64,000 nucleotides of DNA from Gadus chalcogrammus (taxonomy: Eukaryota; Chordata; Actinopteri; Gadiformes; Gadidae), in NCBI RefSeq assembly GCF_026213295.1, contig NC_079431.1, forward strand, positions 14,541,772-14,605,771. The letters run 5' to 3'. Below are positions 41,991 through 57,455 of this stretch, one piece after another. The notes below the pieces were generated by a model. It saw nothing but the letters and a program-made list of their open reading frames with translations. It ran no database searches and was not told the origin of the DNA. The translations under genes and the position numbers were made by a program. Within the stretch, counting starts at the first letter, position 1; every line of letters starts with the position of its first letter.

Positions 41991-43280
41991 GTTAAACATG
42001 GCCAATGTCTACGCCAAATAGGGACGGCACACAAGTTGTGTGGGCTTTACAAAACCTGACCAGTCTGTTTGTCCGTAGTGGCGGCCATCTCTAGCGGGAG
42101 TTACTATGCAGATGCATTCGACCCTCAGCCAGGGGGCGGAGGGAATCTTATGCTGCGCTGCACAGATTTAACAATATAACGTCGCAAGGCACAAACCAGG
42201 GCTTGTTTAGAGAGGGAGGGAGGGAGGGAGAGCGAGAGAGGCCGAGGGATAGGCAGTGTGTCAGCCCCTTCTAACTGTATCTGCAGCATCCATTACTTTG
42301 ATGTTCATAGGTCTTGGGTAAACATGATACGCTGGGTTCGTAGCTGGGCGTGCCGTTTTGATCATGATGCATTGAATGTGAGGAGACACCTGTGGTGGTG
42401 GTGGTGCTCGGGGTATTAGTCACACGGGAACCATGGAGCTGCCCTGCGTCTGCTTGACCTAACATGGTGAGAACAATGGTTTATTCTCCATTGTGGTCCC
42501 TGCCGCTGTGTCGCCGGTTTTGTCTCCAAAGCCTTTCTCAGAGTAGAGCAATTAGCGCCACCGCCACTGCGGCTCCTCCCGACTGCAATCTACACTCTTA
42601 AACATTCTCGCTCTCTTGCTTGCATTTAGATAGCGAGGCCGGAGGACAAAACAAATCGTACTTCTCTTACCAGTCCTTCAGTGTTGGGAATGGAGCCATA
42701 GACGGAGCCCACATAAACCATAATGATATTCCATACATCCTGGACTCTGTTTCTTTAGAGCAGACTCACAAGTTTCATTCCTTAAATGGCGCAGTGGTAG
42801 GGGCAGGATGCATGCCGCAGCTGCTGCGTTATTTATTTAATTATCTTAATTAAGTTAAGTTGTGTGGCGGGCAGGGAATTCATTCCACCCGAGTAATGGG
42901 CCATCCTGGCACAGGTACCACAGCGCATTAAGAGTAGCTAGCGTGGCATAGAGCGCACGCACCGGGGCGCTCAACTTCCGTTTGGCCTCCAATTTGTCAG
43001 TGAGTAAATATTTAACATAAACAGTGTTACTGGCAGGTTTGCCTTGCTGCAGCTTAAGATGCCTATCAGACGCCTTTTAGGAATAGTGTTACCGCACGGT
43101 AATCAAACCTTCAGTTTGTAGCCACACCTCTGCGTTCAAGTAGACTTTTAATAGCAGTATCATTGAATATCAAGGCGCTTTAGAAGAGGTGAGGTGCACG
43201 AATGTAGAGGCTCGGCCTCTACTGTGTCTGTGGTCTAACTAAAGAAATGGTTTGGATAAGCCTAGCTTCCTTAGGGCTAC
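41991..43280. other. Spacer or intron, no gene recognised
   Basis: Contains short (GGGA) and (GGT) runs near 42210 and 42395 and CpG-containing stretches, but no credible coding exon. Confidence 0.4.
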
Positions 43281-43281
43281 G

Positions 43282-43760
43282 GTTTCTGTAGCCTAGGGTA
43301 TGAAGTGCGAGAGGTTGTGTAGAGTTTCTAGCGCCATCGGTTTTGTCACTGAGTGTCTTGAGTGCAAGGGGTTGTGTAGCCTAGTGGCCCTAGTGCTAGG
43401 GGTTGTGTAGCTGCTCTAGTGCTAGAGTTGTCTAGACTAGCCCCACTAATACTAGGGGTTGTGTAGCGTCACTAGTGCTAGGAGTTCTGTATTTTGCATA
43501 AGGTTGTATAGCCTAGCGTCTCTAGTTCCAGGGGTTGCGTAGCCTAGTATATATAGCACTACTGGTTAGCCTAGCCTACCATTCCTAGTGCTAGAGTTTA
43601 ACCAAGCCCCTCTACTAGCACTAGGGAATGTGTAGCCTAGCTAATCTAATGCTAGTGTTCAGCCTAGCATCTAGCCTTAGTGGTTGGTCTAGCCTCTCTA
43701 GTGCGAGGGTTTGTGTGTGTAGCCTTGCGTATCGAGCGATAGGGGTTGCTTGGGGCAGAA
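43282..43760. repeat. Degenerate CTAG-rich minisatellite
   Basis: About twelve imperfect copies of a 30-40 bp unit approximating GTGTAGCCTAGC, then CTCTAGTGCTAGGGGTT. Copies are recognisable by TAGCCTAG and CTAGTGCTAG motifs. Copies vary strongly, so it is old. No ORF spans it. Confidence 0.8.
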
Positions 43761-44810
43761 TTTATCACAGCAGCATGCTATAGGAGGAGATAATCAAAGC
43801 GATTCCCGGCGTGCATGACTGAGACATCAGGCAGCCCCTCCCCCTCCTTCAGAGAGGGGCGACATCGCTTCCGACCCGTTGCCCTCCCCGTCGCCAAAAC
43901 GTCCCGAGCTCTGGTTGAAGTCAGCATTCACGCCGGCAGGGTCGCAGGTCCGCTTGCGTAATGCCTTGCTCTTCTATTTTGAGCAAGGGAACTCAGCCTT
44001 GAGGGTGGTGGTGAGAACGGTGATCTTTCTACTGTGCAAACGTCAGGCTGTGTTGGTTGTGGTGTTGTGTAATGGCAGTGAGTGGACAGGGAGGGTAGAG
44101 AGGGAAAGAGAAAGGGATGAGGGAGAGAGAACTAATTTTGCGTTTTTGTCATCTGTTCATTTTTCAAATGTTTTTTCTCTTGGAAGAGAGTTATAGGAGA
44201 AAATGACTCTCATACATGCCAGATGAGGTTAGCATCATATTCCTCACACTGACAATATGGTCAGCGCCTTGGACACACACTCACAGCGGTGCTGATATGG
44301 AAACAAGGATGAATATTTTTGACACAAACCTCTATATTGTTGGTAAGTGATGATGACTGACCATTGTTGTTTTTTAGTTAATGTTTTATAATAACCGCTA
44401 AAACTGTCTGGTAAATAAATCCCATCAATTGATTGTAATGCAGCCTTCAAACTAGGAAATGACGGCACATATGCCATGTAACGATATTACCGAAAATGTA
44501 ATACAACATATCTAGTCCCATATTGCAATATTACGATATCCAAAATGTAAGACAATGGCTACTCTCATATCACAATATCAATACAATATGATATAGTACC
44601 CAGCCAAAAAGTCTCAAACACTCACACATACTCACTCACTGACTCATTAACCCAGACCCAAACACGTGCACACTCGCAACACCAAGAAAGCATCCAAAAT
44701 ACTGTTTTGAAGTGATCAAATCGAATATTTATCATTGATCCCAAGAGGGGAATTTGTGATTGGCTCCAGTGTGGCTGCCAGTGAAACTTGGACACATAAC
44801 AATAATCCAG
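43761..44810. other. Spacer or intron with a degraded hAT-like piece
   Basis: 43863-44190 is open on the + strand but has no recognisable homology. 44480-44600 has repeated CAATAT/GATATTGC-like words typical of decayed hAT sub-terminal regions. Nothing else. Confidence 0.35.
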
Positions 44811-44811
44811 G

Positions 44812-44872
44812 GGGTGGGCCCAGGGTGCGCCCAGGGTGCGCCCAGGGTGGGCCCAGGGTGAGCCCAGGGGTG
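44812..44872. repeat. Short 12-bp minisatellite (GCCCAGGGTGNG)
   Basis: About five tandem copies of a 12-bp GCCCAGGGTGCG-like unit. GC-rich in AT-rich surroundings. Confidence 0.85.
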
Positions 44873-45364
44873 TCCTAGGTAGGGGCCCAGAGACCAACTG
44901 GGTTGGTAAGGTGATGCGTGACTCCTGGTCTCTCCCGCTGCGGACGTCTGTGGTTCATTGTTTGCTCTCAGAGCTCCGCTGTGTAGAAGCGTGTTGCAGA
45001 TGCCTATTTCAAGACGTGTTATTTATCTGATCTCACACCTTGCAGGGAGCGAGGGAAACATTCAGGGAATCGCTGGACTGTTGCGATTTGCATGAGATGT
45101 TTCCGTATCCAAATTAATTGAAAAGCTTTTTTTTTTTAATACATTTTTGTGTTAAATGATTTTGAGTTATTTTTGAGCGGGACTCAAACTGTAAATATGA
45201 AACAATGGTGTGTTTATAGCCTATTGGTCAATGTCAGTGCGGAGTGGCCATCATTTCTATGTGGTACCAAAGCTGATAGACGTTGGACTATCTGATATTT
45301 TGCCCGAGTTTGGGTGACTTCGGGTCATGTGCATCGTGTGTGTCCTTCTGCCGCAACAGAATTA
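44873..45364. other. Spacer, no feature recognised
   Basis: No gene, RNA or clear repeat terminus. Confidence 0.4.
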
Positions 45365-45754
45365 CTCCAGAGTAGGGGTGCAACGGATCACAAAATTCAC
45401 GGTTCGGATCGTGTCACGCTTTTTGAGTCACGGGTCGGATCATTTTCAGATCAACAACAACAAAAAAGATATCAAGACAAATGTGACTTTAAATAAAATC
45501 TTCAAAAAGTAAGAAAGAAAAGAAAAAGAAGCATAGTAAATCTAAAAAAAATTGCTTGTGTCCTCATAAAATCAAAATTTAACTCAGAATGTCCTTCCAA
45601 TGTATACATTTAATCTTAAAATATTTTAAAACAATACAAAGTTAAAACTGAGGCATTATTCCTTTATATTTTTAACATGGATAGTAAATAAAATAAAAAA
45701 CCTGTGTCCAAAGGAAGCACAGCAGACCTGGATTTACAACTTTAGATTCAGGAA

Positions 45755-45807
45755 GTCTGCATTGCCTGGGGAGAGTGTAGTCTACACTCACCCCAGGCAA
45801 TGCAGAC
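45755..45807. repeat. 53-nt near-perfect palindrome
   Basis: Arms 45755-45780 and 45782-45807 (GTCTGCATTGCCTGGGG at the outside) are complementary at 25 of 26 positions around a single central T. A DNA cruciform or an RNA hairpin is possible. It lies inside the hAT at 45373-46680. Confidence 0.9.
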
Positions 45808-45913
45808 ATCCTCGTCTTCATTTCAAGTATCATAGCGATATACAGTTTCTGTCGTGTTTTATTTGGCATTTTGTAACTCCATTGTATTCTGTAGGAAGAC
45901 TCATTGCTCGTTG

Positions 45914-46032
45914 ACCGGAAACGGAAAGGGGGGCAGTCGTCTTTTCGCTCGGTTCTAGCCATACTATTGATATGGAGAACCGAGCGAAAAGACTACAACC
46001 AAACATAAACAGCTCCCTTTCCGTTTCCGGTT
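45914..46032. repeat. Inverted repeat with CCGGAAACGGAAAGGG arms
   Basis: Left CCGGAAACGGAAAGGG and GTCTTTTCGCTCGGTTCT. Right AGAACCGAGCGAAAAGAC and CCCTTTCCGTTTCCGG. The arms pair over most of their length around a short centre at 45956-45975. It may be the two ends of a small palindromic MITE. Confidence 0.8.
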
Positions 46033-46039
46033 ACACCCC

Positions 46040-46284
46040 TTGCCCACTGCATCCGTCCGTTGACGGATCTCATTGACTTTGCATGGGGTGATCCTGCAAT
46101 GCATTGTGGGTCCGTCCGTTCCGTCGGCTCCGTCTCTTGCGTTCAGAAGTTGAGAAAATGTTAACTTTTCAGGATGCAACAGATCCGTCAGCCAATCAGA
46201 TCGTGACTCCGTCGGCAAATACCACTCCCCCATCCGTCAGACACGCCTTCCGTCGTCCGTTGTCGGACGGATGCAGTGGGCAAG
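46040..46284. mobile_element. MITE with TTGCCCACTGCATCCGTCCG termini
   Basis: The left end TTGCCCACTGCATCCGTCCG and the right end, whose reverse complement is CTTGCCCACTGCATCCGTCC, are long inverted repeats. The interior repeats TCCGTC/GACGGA words. It is 245 bp with no ORF, nested in the hAT at 45373-46680. Confidence 0.8.
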
Positions 46285-46725
46285 CTGCATTATGGTCCGG
46301 TTTCCGTTTCAATGAGATTTACAAAATGCCAACATCAACGAACACCACTACGAACGTTTATGGTTGTTTTAAGGACAGGTTTGTGATTGCCCATAGCCAG
46401 CCATTCTGAAGCAGGCAGGGGCGATTCAAAATGAGCCAAATACCCGAGACAGCAGGACCAATAGTCAACATTTCGGTGTTATATTTCATCCTAGACAAAC
46501 CAGAAAGGGGGCTCAATGTGCTAAATACCGGAACTATCCTTTAAACATTCGCCGATCAAGTGAACGCACAATTTTATTTTATTTTTTGCATTGTCAGTCG
46601 ATCCGCTGATCACTTGCGTCCCGAACCGTGAGGGTTGATCTGTACGGATCATGGGTAATCCGTGACCCGTTGCACCACTGCTCCAGAGTGGACACCACTA
46701 AACATTGCCTCTGTAGTAATTTACT

Positions 46726-46793
46726 GATAGGCTATCTGCATTTGTAGATGGAGTGAATAGGGCAGATAGGCTATCTGCATTTGTAGATGGAGT
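46726..46793. repeat. 29-bp direct repeat
   Basis: GATAGGCTATCTGCATTTG followed by TAGATGGAGT occurs at 46726-46754 and 46765-46793, separated by 10 bp. A simple local duplication. Confidence 0.9.
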
Positions 46794-48245
46794 TTATGCA
46801 TCTAACAAATGCAGAATTAGTTTCATTATACCAGCATCTGTTTATGCATTTAGAAGCTTAAGAATTACGGTCTCAACATAGGAAAGACCTACCAATTGTA
46901 TCCCTCCAAAAATGTAAAATGATTCTGCTGTTTCAGACTGAAACTGAATAAATTTGAAGTGTTTTGTAGATGGCCTAGTTGATGTGAAAATGCGAGAGCG
47001 AGAGAGACATCACTATTCAATGTCAAAGACTGACTTTCTGAAGCTCTGTGGCTTGAAGAAGCCAGAGTGGGCTACTTGCAATTTATTTATCTTCTTAACT
47101 ATTCATTCCCTTGGTTGTTCTTTCTTCTTATCGGTCTAGTGGGCTTGTGTTGCCTGTGGCAGGAGCGGAGCTGGCTTTGTGTCGGGCCTCCTCTCGACCT
47201 GAGGAGAAGTCCTTCACACTTAGCATGCATGGTCGCTAGGAGCTGCGCTTCCCCGGCAGTCTCTTCTCCGCTCGCTGGATTCTAGCCTTCATCATCCAGA
47301 GATGAAAATATATTGTGCACCGCTAATGATGATGGAGACTTTGTAGAAGTCATTCTAATTAGACTACCTAGATGTAAAGAAGAGTGGGTTTTATGAGTGG
47401 GTGAGAAAGCATGCATCCCTTCTGCATAACTGTTCAGAACCACAAATCCCAATTCTCTAACTATTGCTGTAACTGTTCATCCATTTTTGTTTTTTTATCT
47501 GTGAAGTATGAAGATGAATTGACTGTATGGTGATGGTTTTTCAAAAATGTAACATATCCACCAGCATAAAGGTTCCATAGGTATTAGGGCGGCACAATTA
47601 TGGAAAAAATCATAATCACGATTTTTTTGGTCAATATTGAAATCACGATCATTCAAAAGATTATTTTTGAGTTTGAAAACAATAAGAACTTTGAAATTTC
47701 GCCTTCAAATAATACACAAAATGGTCAAATAGAAAATGTTCAAATCATAATATAATAAATAATGTAAAGATATGTATCCAGCTGTTCGAAAACTTGAATA
47801 TATTAGTTTTGTGATCGTTTGTTTTTTGTGTAAGATAAGACATTGTGATTATGGCGTGGTTTTCAGTCTTTATTTTCGGATTGAGAAATTAGTTTTCTAA
47901 CCATCTGCTTTTACTCGACTACATTTCATTAAATTGGTTGCGGTGTCTATGCCATTATTAATATAGCAGGCTGAAGACATGAGGGTTCATGCCCAGTACC
48001 ATGTCATCTGGGACTTAAACACCCCAGCAGCTACGCTATCCTGTATCACAGTCTACAAACCATAGTCCTAGCCATGGTTACCTTGTGGAAATGATACACT
48101 GTTTTCAACTTGAGTGGACAATCTTCCATCTACATGGAACACAATGAACCCGATAGACAATCCATCATTTATTAATTTGGCAGACTCTATTATCCAACCT
48201 TTTAGTTTGTCGTCATTAAGGATACTAGAGTTTTTGCACGCGTGT
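46794..48245. other. Spacer or intron with one hAT end
   Basis: TAGGGCGGCACAATTATGG followed by AATCATAATCACGATT at 47587-47660 is a typical hAT sub-terminal region without an identified partner end. Otherwise no gene or RNA is seen. Confidence 0.45.
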
Positions 48246-48800
48246 TGCACGGGCTCAACCTCTAGTTGTTATTAAACCCATAGCAATAATGTGGAAACCC
48301 CAGTCGATAATGTAACACATTTCTGAGCGCATAATATAATAACATTTTGCCTATAATTTTACAACGTATAACATTAGTTCCCCACAAATGACTCTTAAAA
48401 GCAGTGCCAACATTTTAATATTTTAACCATTCAGCGAACAAAAGGCAACAGGCTGATTATCATTTCGGGGGCCACTCAATGAAATGCAGAAGCGTCATCA
48501 ACACACCCATTGAAGTGTTGTGAGAAATACAGACTTTCTACTCCTCATTCACATATAACGTAATTCACATTTCCTACAGAGAAAATACTACCTCAGGGGG
48601 TAGTATTATTCAGGAGAATTTCAGGGTACAAATTTCAGGATGTGTTGTTCACACATACGGCCCATTCACACTTCCACGTGTGTCCGAAAGCAGCTAGTGT
48701 GTGAGCATTTGATGACATTATAAAATGTGTCAATTTATGGTAACAGGGGTAATTGTTCAATGGAAAGTCTAATATACTATGCATGCAAATCAATTATTAA

Positions 48801-50559
48801 AGGGGTACTATTCAACTTTTTCCACTTCTTAGCTGTGTTCTTGGTTTTGCGCTCGCATTGAGCTTCCCCTACAGCTTTGGAGGAGATATTTTACAACACT
48901 GTCGTAACAACTAGTTGACGACCCTTCCCCATCCATTTCTATGCTAGCCATGTGCATTTGTTTTCAAAGAAGCCGGTGAATGCGTGGAGCCATGTCCGAG
49001 GTAGATGTTCATAAAGAGTAGACAAGGTTATACATTTTGAAAGGGTGTATCTGTTACAATAAACCCATCCTTTTTTATAGTTGACGGAGAGATGTTATAC
49101 CCTAGATTAGAATTGTTTTATCTTCGGTTGTTGAACAGAAAGATCAGTGTAAGAGTGTTGGCCAACATAATACATAACGATAGCATGAACAATTTGCACA
49201 GCAATTGTACATTTATGTATCTGCTCAAGTACGTCACTTGTGTACGGAATTACAGGGATGGATTCAGAGATCGAGATGGTATGCTGTCGCTAGTCCCTGC
49301 AGGAGAGGTGTCATAGGCAGATGCTGTGTGGAAGATTAGGGACACATTTATGTTTACGTGTAAATGCTTGCAAGTAAACATTGTAAATAAATATTATTGT
49401 ATATGGTTTTAAAATGTTTCCATTTTTTTAATAACAGATGTTTGCACCACCTTTCTTTCATTTGTTCAATAATTGGTTAGAATTTTTTTTATTTTGGATA
49501 TTGAAAGAAATGCAAGTGACAGTTCTTCGTTTGTTTTTATTGTTTTGGTTTATTGTGTAACATCTTCTTGAGGGTTCTCTGGATTTCCTCGTGACACTTG
49601 GGTGGTGGCTGTACCGGGGCAGGCAGGCCAAGCCGTCTTGGGTCATCAAGCCTCAGGCTTCATAACAATGCTGTTTGCCAACGCTTGTAACTAAGAATAA
49701 ATACAAAGCAATCTTTTCACAAATGTTTACAAGCGGGAAACTACACCAAAGGTATAACATGGCTAAAGCTATAATGGAGGTTCACGTATCGTCACAGTTA
49801 CGGACGAATATGACTTTGGGGTCTAGTGATCTAAATAAACAAGAACCTGGATTCGGGGATTTAGCCTCTATCTGGGGGCCGAGACAGACGAACAGCAAAA
49901 CAACCATGAAAACAAACGTGTTTGGTAGCGAGAATGCTAACACCCCAGCAAGCAAGCAAGCTAGAAACATACAGGGCTCACAACAAAATGGTCAAGCAAA
50001 CACATTTTTACAGAGACTATCGACATCAAGAAGCCACAATACAAAAAGAGGACAGAGTTCACCCAAGGGTACTTACAATTTCAAGAGCAACACGGCCATG
50101 GCAAGTCGGCATCTGATTTGCAGTCTTCTTTTTCTTTCAGTTCAAGCTATTCCTGAGAAGCTCGCCCAACGTTTACTCGTGTCTGGCCTCTCTGTCGGTC
50201 AGTCTCCCTTTTCTCTTCTTCTGTTTCTCCGACATTGGGTTTCTCTGTGTCTTTTTAGTCGGCTGATCCAGGATGAATGTAACTATCCCTTTTTGCTACT
50301 TGTTTATATCGAGTTGGTTCCGTGTTTGTGGGTCTGTAGTGCCGTAAAGCAATTCGGTGCTTCGCGAGACCCACAAGAGTGGGCGGCGGGTTACCGGCAG
50401 AAACTTGCATCCCTTTTCCGCCAAGATGCGCCAGGGGGAGTCGAAACAGCGATCAATCGACCCATAAAGTCTTAAAGAACCATCACAATTACTCTCAACC
50501 TCTCATATTAAGGTAAATTAAGCCAAATAAAATAAGACAAAAAGTTGCATAGTTCCCCT
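48801..50559. mobile_element. TTAA-inserting transposon (Kolobok/T2-like), 1.76 kb
   Basis: Termini AGGGGTACTATTCAACTTTTT and, reversed, AGGGGAACTATGCAACTTTTT are inverted repeats of about 21 bp with two differences, flanked by TTAA (48797-48800 and 50560-50563). The inverted paralog at about 24.78 kb keeps a single TTAA with no insert. TTAA plus AGGGG ends fits the T2/Kolobok class; piggyBac also uses TTAA but has different termini. The interior has a 266-codon open frame at 49675-50475 of unknown nature and no recognisable transposase domain. Confidence 0.85.
49675..50475 (+). CDS. Unrecognised open frame inside the TTAA element
   Basis: 266 codons, the longest non-OR frame on the right side that is not a microsatellite artefact. 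The first codon at 49675 is TTG in a GTTTGCCAACG context, so the listed start is not an ATG; the first ATG lies further in (for example 49759, MAKAIMEVHV). The first half is Ser/Thr/Asn/Gln-rich and polar (SSQLRTNMTLGSSDLNKQE, NIQGSQQNGQANTF). The second half has hydrophobic runs and ends with SRDPQEWAAGYRQKLASLF. I recognise no domain. It may be a remnant of the element's second protein, captured sequence, or chance. Confidence 0.25.
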   Translation: MPTLVTKNKYKAIFSQMFTSGKLHQRYNMAKAIMEVHVSSQLRTNMTLGSSDLNKQEPGFGDLASIWGPRQTNSKTTMKTNVFGSENANTPASKQARNIQGSQQNGQANTFLQRLSTSRSHNTKRGQSSPKGTYNFKSNTAMASRHLICSLLFLSVQAIPEKLAQRLLVSGLSVGQSPFSLLLFLRHWVSLCLFSRLIQDECNYPFLLLVYIELVPCLWVCSAVKQFGASRDPQEWAAGYRQKLASLFRQDAPGGVETAINRPIKS

Positions 50560-50655
50560 TTAAATAGCTTTTACTGTTATTCAGGGCTAAAAAGTGCATT
50601 GACATTTTAAAATGCAAGGCAACTACTATGGTTTGTTGAAAAATAATAATCATCA

Positions 50656-50780
50656 TTAGGGCTGGGTAAAAAAATCAATTTAATTGATTTTGGATCGATT
50701 TCATTAAAATTTTGCAATATCGATTCATAGGGCATGAGATCGATTATCATTATTATTTTTTAGTTTTGTTACCATTATTA
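50656..50780. mobile_element. Single hAT-like end
   Basis: TAGGGCTGGGTAAAAAAATC followed by AATTGATTTTGGATCGATTT is the familiar start of a fish hAT element. The other end is not found before the TG microsatellite. Confidence 0.5.
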
Positions 50781-50987
50781 TTATTTTTGCACTTTAATAA
50801 ACAATGCCTTCATGCAATTTGCAGTGATGGAATGTTTTACTTCAAGAACACTTTCACTTGCAATTCCTTTCTAATTTCAAAATTACACTTTTGAGACTTG
50901 AGACAGTTTTGTTGACAGCTTTGTGCGCATGTGCGTGCTTGCGCGTGTGTTCTTACCTGCGCTTGTGCTGATGGCGGAGCCGTTAAA

Positions 50988-55625
<4,638 letters not shown>

Positions 55626-55630
55626 AAAGT

Positions 55631-55677
55631 TGGCTCTCTGAGAGAGCCACCTGACTCACCGCAACACGGTGAGTCAG
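55631..55677. repeat. Twin adjacent hairpins, one with AP-1-like arms
   Basis: TGGCTCTCT-G-AGAGAGCCA (55631-55649) is a perfect 9-bp-arm palindrome. One base later, CTGACTCACCG-CAACA-CGGTGAGTCAG (55651-55677) forms a perfect 11-bp stem with a 5-nt loop. The second contains TGACTCA and TGAGTCA, the AP-1 consensus, one in each arm. Confidence 0.9.
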
Positions 55678-55842
55678 TGTAGCCCCTTCCATGGACCATT
55701 AGGGCAGCCATTCCAAGCCAAATGCAAATGCTGCAGGATCCCTCATGAAGCCTGACGCTGTGGAAGGGTTAGGCTGCTGCCTCAACTAAAGTTTGCTATG
55801 CTTGGTTCATTTCGGGACCAGGATTTTTTATATGGTCTGGTT
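55678..55842. other. Short spacer
   Basis: Nothing recognised. It ends with the GTCTGGTT that forms the left target duplication of the next element. Confidence 0.4.
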
Positions 55843-56446
55843 TAGGGCCCGACCGATATTGAAAAAAAAAAAAAGGCTATAAAACATAGTTTTTGATACC
55901 TTAAATATACTTTAAACACTTTTGACGAATATGTGAATTGAATGCAGAACCTTTGAGTGTTTTTAGAATACATTTACAGTAAAAAATGAGTGTAATGTAA
56001 AATGTAAAATAAATAACTAACTCCCAATGTGCTGCGCTCGTGAGCAGTGACTAACACGTGCGTGCTGAGCAGTATGGTCTCACCGTTAAGTCTACAGTAT
56101 AACAAATTAACATGGCCTGGGACCTAAAGAAAAACAGGCACAACATGCTCAAACAACAAGTCTTGTGTACATTGGTGAGGTGAGCGCGCAGCTGCCTGAG
56201 CGAGCATGCTTTCATGTTGTACGGTAAAATTCAATCTCCTCTTTTTTGCTCCAGCTAAAGTTGTATGTTAGCAAGGCGAGTAGGAGCGCAATCTGCAGGA
56301 TACTAAGCGCAATAACATTTCTAAAAAATAAAAAAATAAAAAAATAATCAGTTGTAATCTGCGTCTTTTTGGCAGATGTCGATTATTTTCAAAAAGGCTA
56401 TAATCGGCCGATTAAATCGGCAGGCCGATGAATCGGTCGGGCCCTA
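55843..56446. mobile_element. hAT element with exact 8-bp target duplication GTCTGGTT
   Basis: Termini TAGGGCCCGACCGAT and ATCGGTCGGGCCCTA are perfect 15-bp inverted repeats. Flanks GTCTGGTT occur at 55835-55842 and 56447-56454. It is 604 bp with no transposase ORF; sub-terminal words ATCGGCCGATTAAATCGG are typical of this fish family. The intact termini and exact duplication suggest a fairly young copy. Confidence 0.92.
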
Positions 56447-56733
56447 GTCTGGTTAGGTGACATCAGTACATCAGGGTTCTGTCTATTGGCTCTTAGTCAG
56501 GCAGACTAAGAGCTCTTCACTACTATCTGTAGTGAAGGGAAAGTTATCATGGTCAGACCACAGTCGGTCAGCCTGAAACTTACAATTTACGCATCCATCA
56601 TTTTAGAAATGGAAAGCTTCTCTGCATTATAGGAGTAGCCGTGATTATCTTTGCTTACTGAATTTGAATTAACTATATTATACTTTTATAAATTTATTTT
56701 GTTTTGCCATTTGTTAAAGTAATCAGTGTAAAT

Positions 56734-57455
56734 TAGGGTTGAGAATCTCTTGGCACCTCACGATTCGATTAGATTCCGATTCAGAGGTCAACGATTTGAT
56801 TCTAAAACGATTATTGATGCATCTCGAAGCAATTATTTTTTTTTATGTACATTTCCATACAGCTGAATTTGCTACTCAGAGTTTTCTAATCACTTCCTAC
56901 TTTTGTGATGATCATTAAAGAAATCAACAGATTAATTACTTTATCTAATATTTTATTAGAGAAAAAGCTTTTGTCACAAATATGACTTTCTATGAACATT
57001 GCAATTATCAATGCAGCTTGCATTGCAACACATTATGGAAGTAGGTAAAAAATAAACAGATTTAGCTTTCTTTACTTTCTCATCTTTATTTTCTATGTCA
57101 TTAAAGTAAAAGCTGCTCTTAGTCAATTATAAGAGTAAGAACTTGTTCCACATTCTTGTGTCTGGCTGTGTGTTTGCGTGCATGCTATGCCTAGGCTGAA
57201 TCGCAATTGCGTCCAGACAGATCAGATTTGCCAAAACATTGAAGATAAATTAAAACCACTCAAATTATCCCTCTCTGTCGAACAGAATATTGCAGGAGGC
57301 GAACAAATTTACTAAAAAATAAATAATAATAATAAAATAATATATATATATATTTAATTTTTTTTATTCCGATTATTGACTTATCTGAAACTAGACGGAA
57401 TCGTTCTACACAGAATCGCGATGCATCGAAGAATCAAATAGTTTTCCCACCCCTA
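56734..57455. mobile_element. hAT element with imperfect 8-bp target duplication
   Basis: Begins TAGGGTTGAGAATCTCTTGG and ends TTTTCCCACCCCTA. Both sub-termini are rich in GATTCGAT/ATCGATTC-like words (ACGATTCGATTAGATTCC; CGATGCATCGAAGAATC). Flanks GTGTAAAT and GTTCAAAT match at 6 of 8. No transposase. Confidence 0.75.

Larger units (their letters stand above)
45373..46680. mobile_element. hAT element with exact 8-bp target duplication CTCCAGAG and nested elements
   Basis: Begins TAGGGGTGCAACGGATCAC and ends CCGTTGCACCACTG (reverse strand CAGTGGTGCAACGGGTCACG). It is flanked by CTCCAGAG at 45365-45372 and 46681-46688. This is a typical hAT insertion. The interior has no transposase but holds further inverted-repeat structures (45755-45807, 45914-46032, 46040-46284) and a TTAAAGGATAGTTCCGGTAT terminus (reverse strand, about 46543) of a TTAA-type element. 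It is a platform for nested insertions. Confidence 0.88.
48250..50660 (-). repeat. Dispersed repeat interrupted by a TTAA-type transposon
   Basis: 48250-48800 and 50564-50660 together are the reverse complement of 24706-25290. The 1.76-kb gap between them is an inserted element. The two halves abut exactly at TTAA. Confidence 0.8.

Noticed and set aside
48801..50559. piggyBac element
   Set aside because: The TTAA duplication fits, but the termini (AGGGG) match the T2/Kolobok pattern better and no piggyBac transposase motif is visible.
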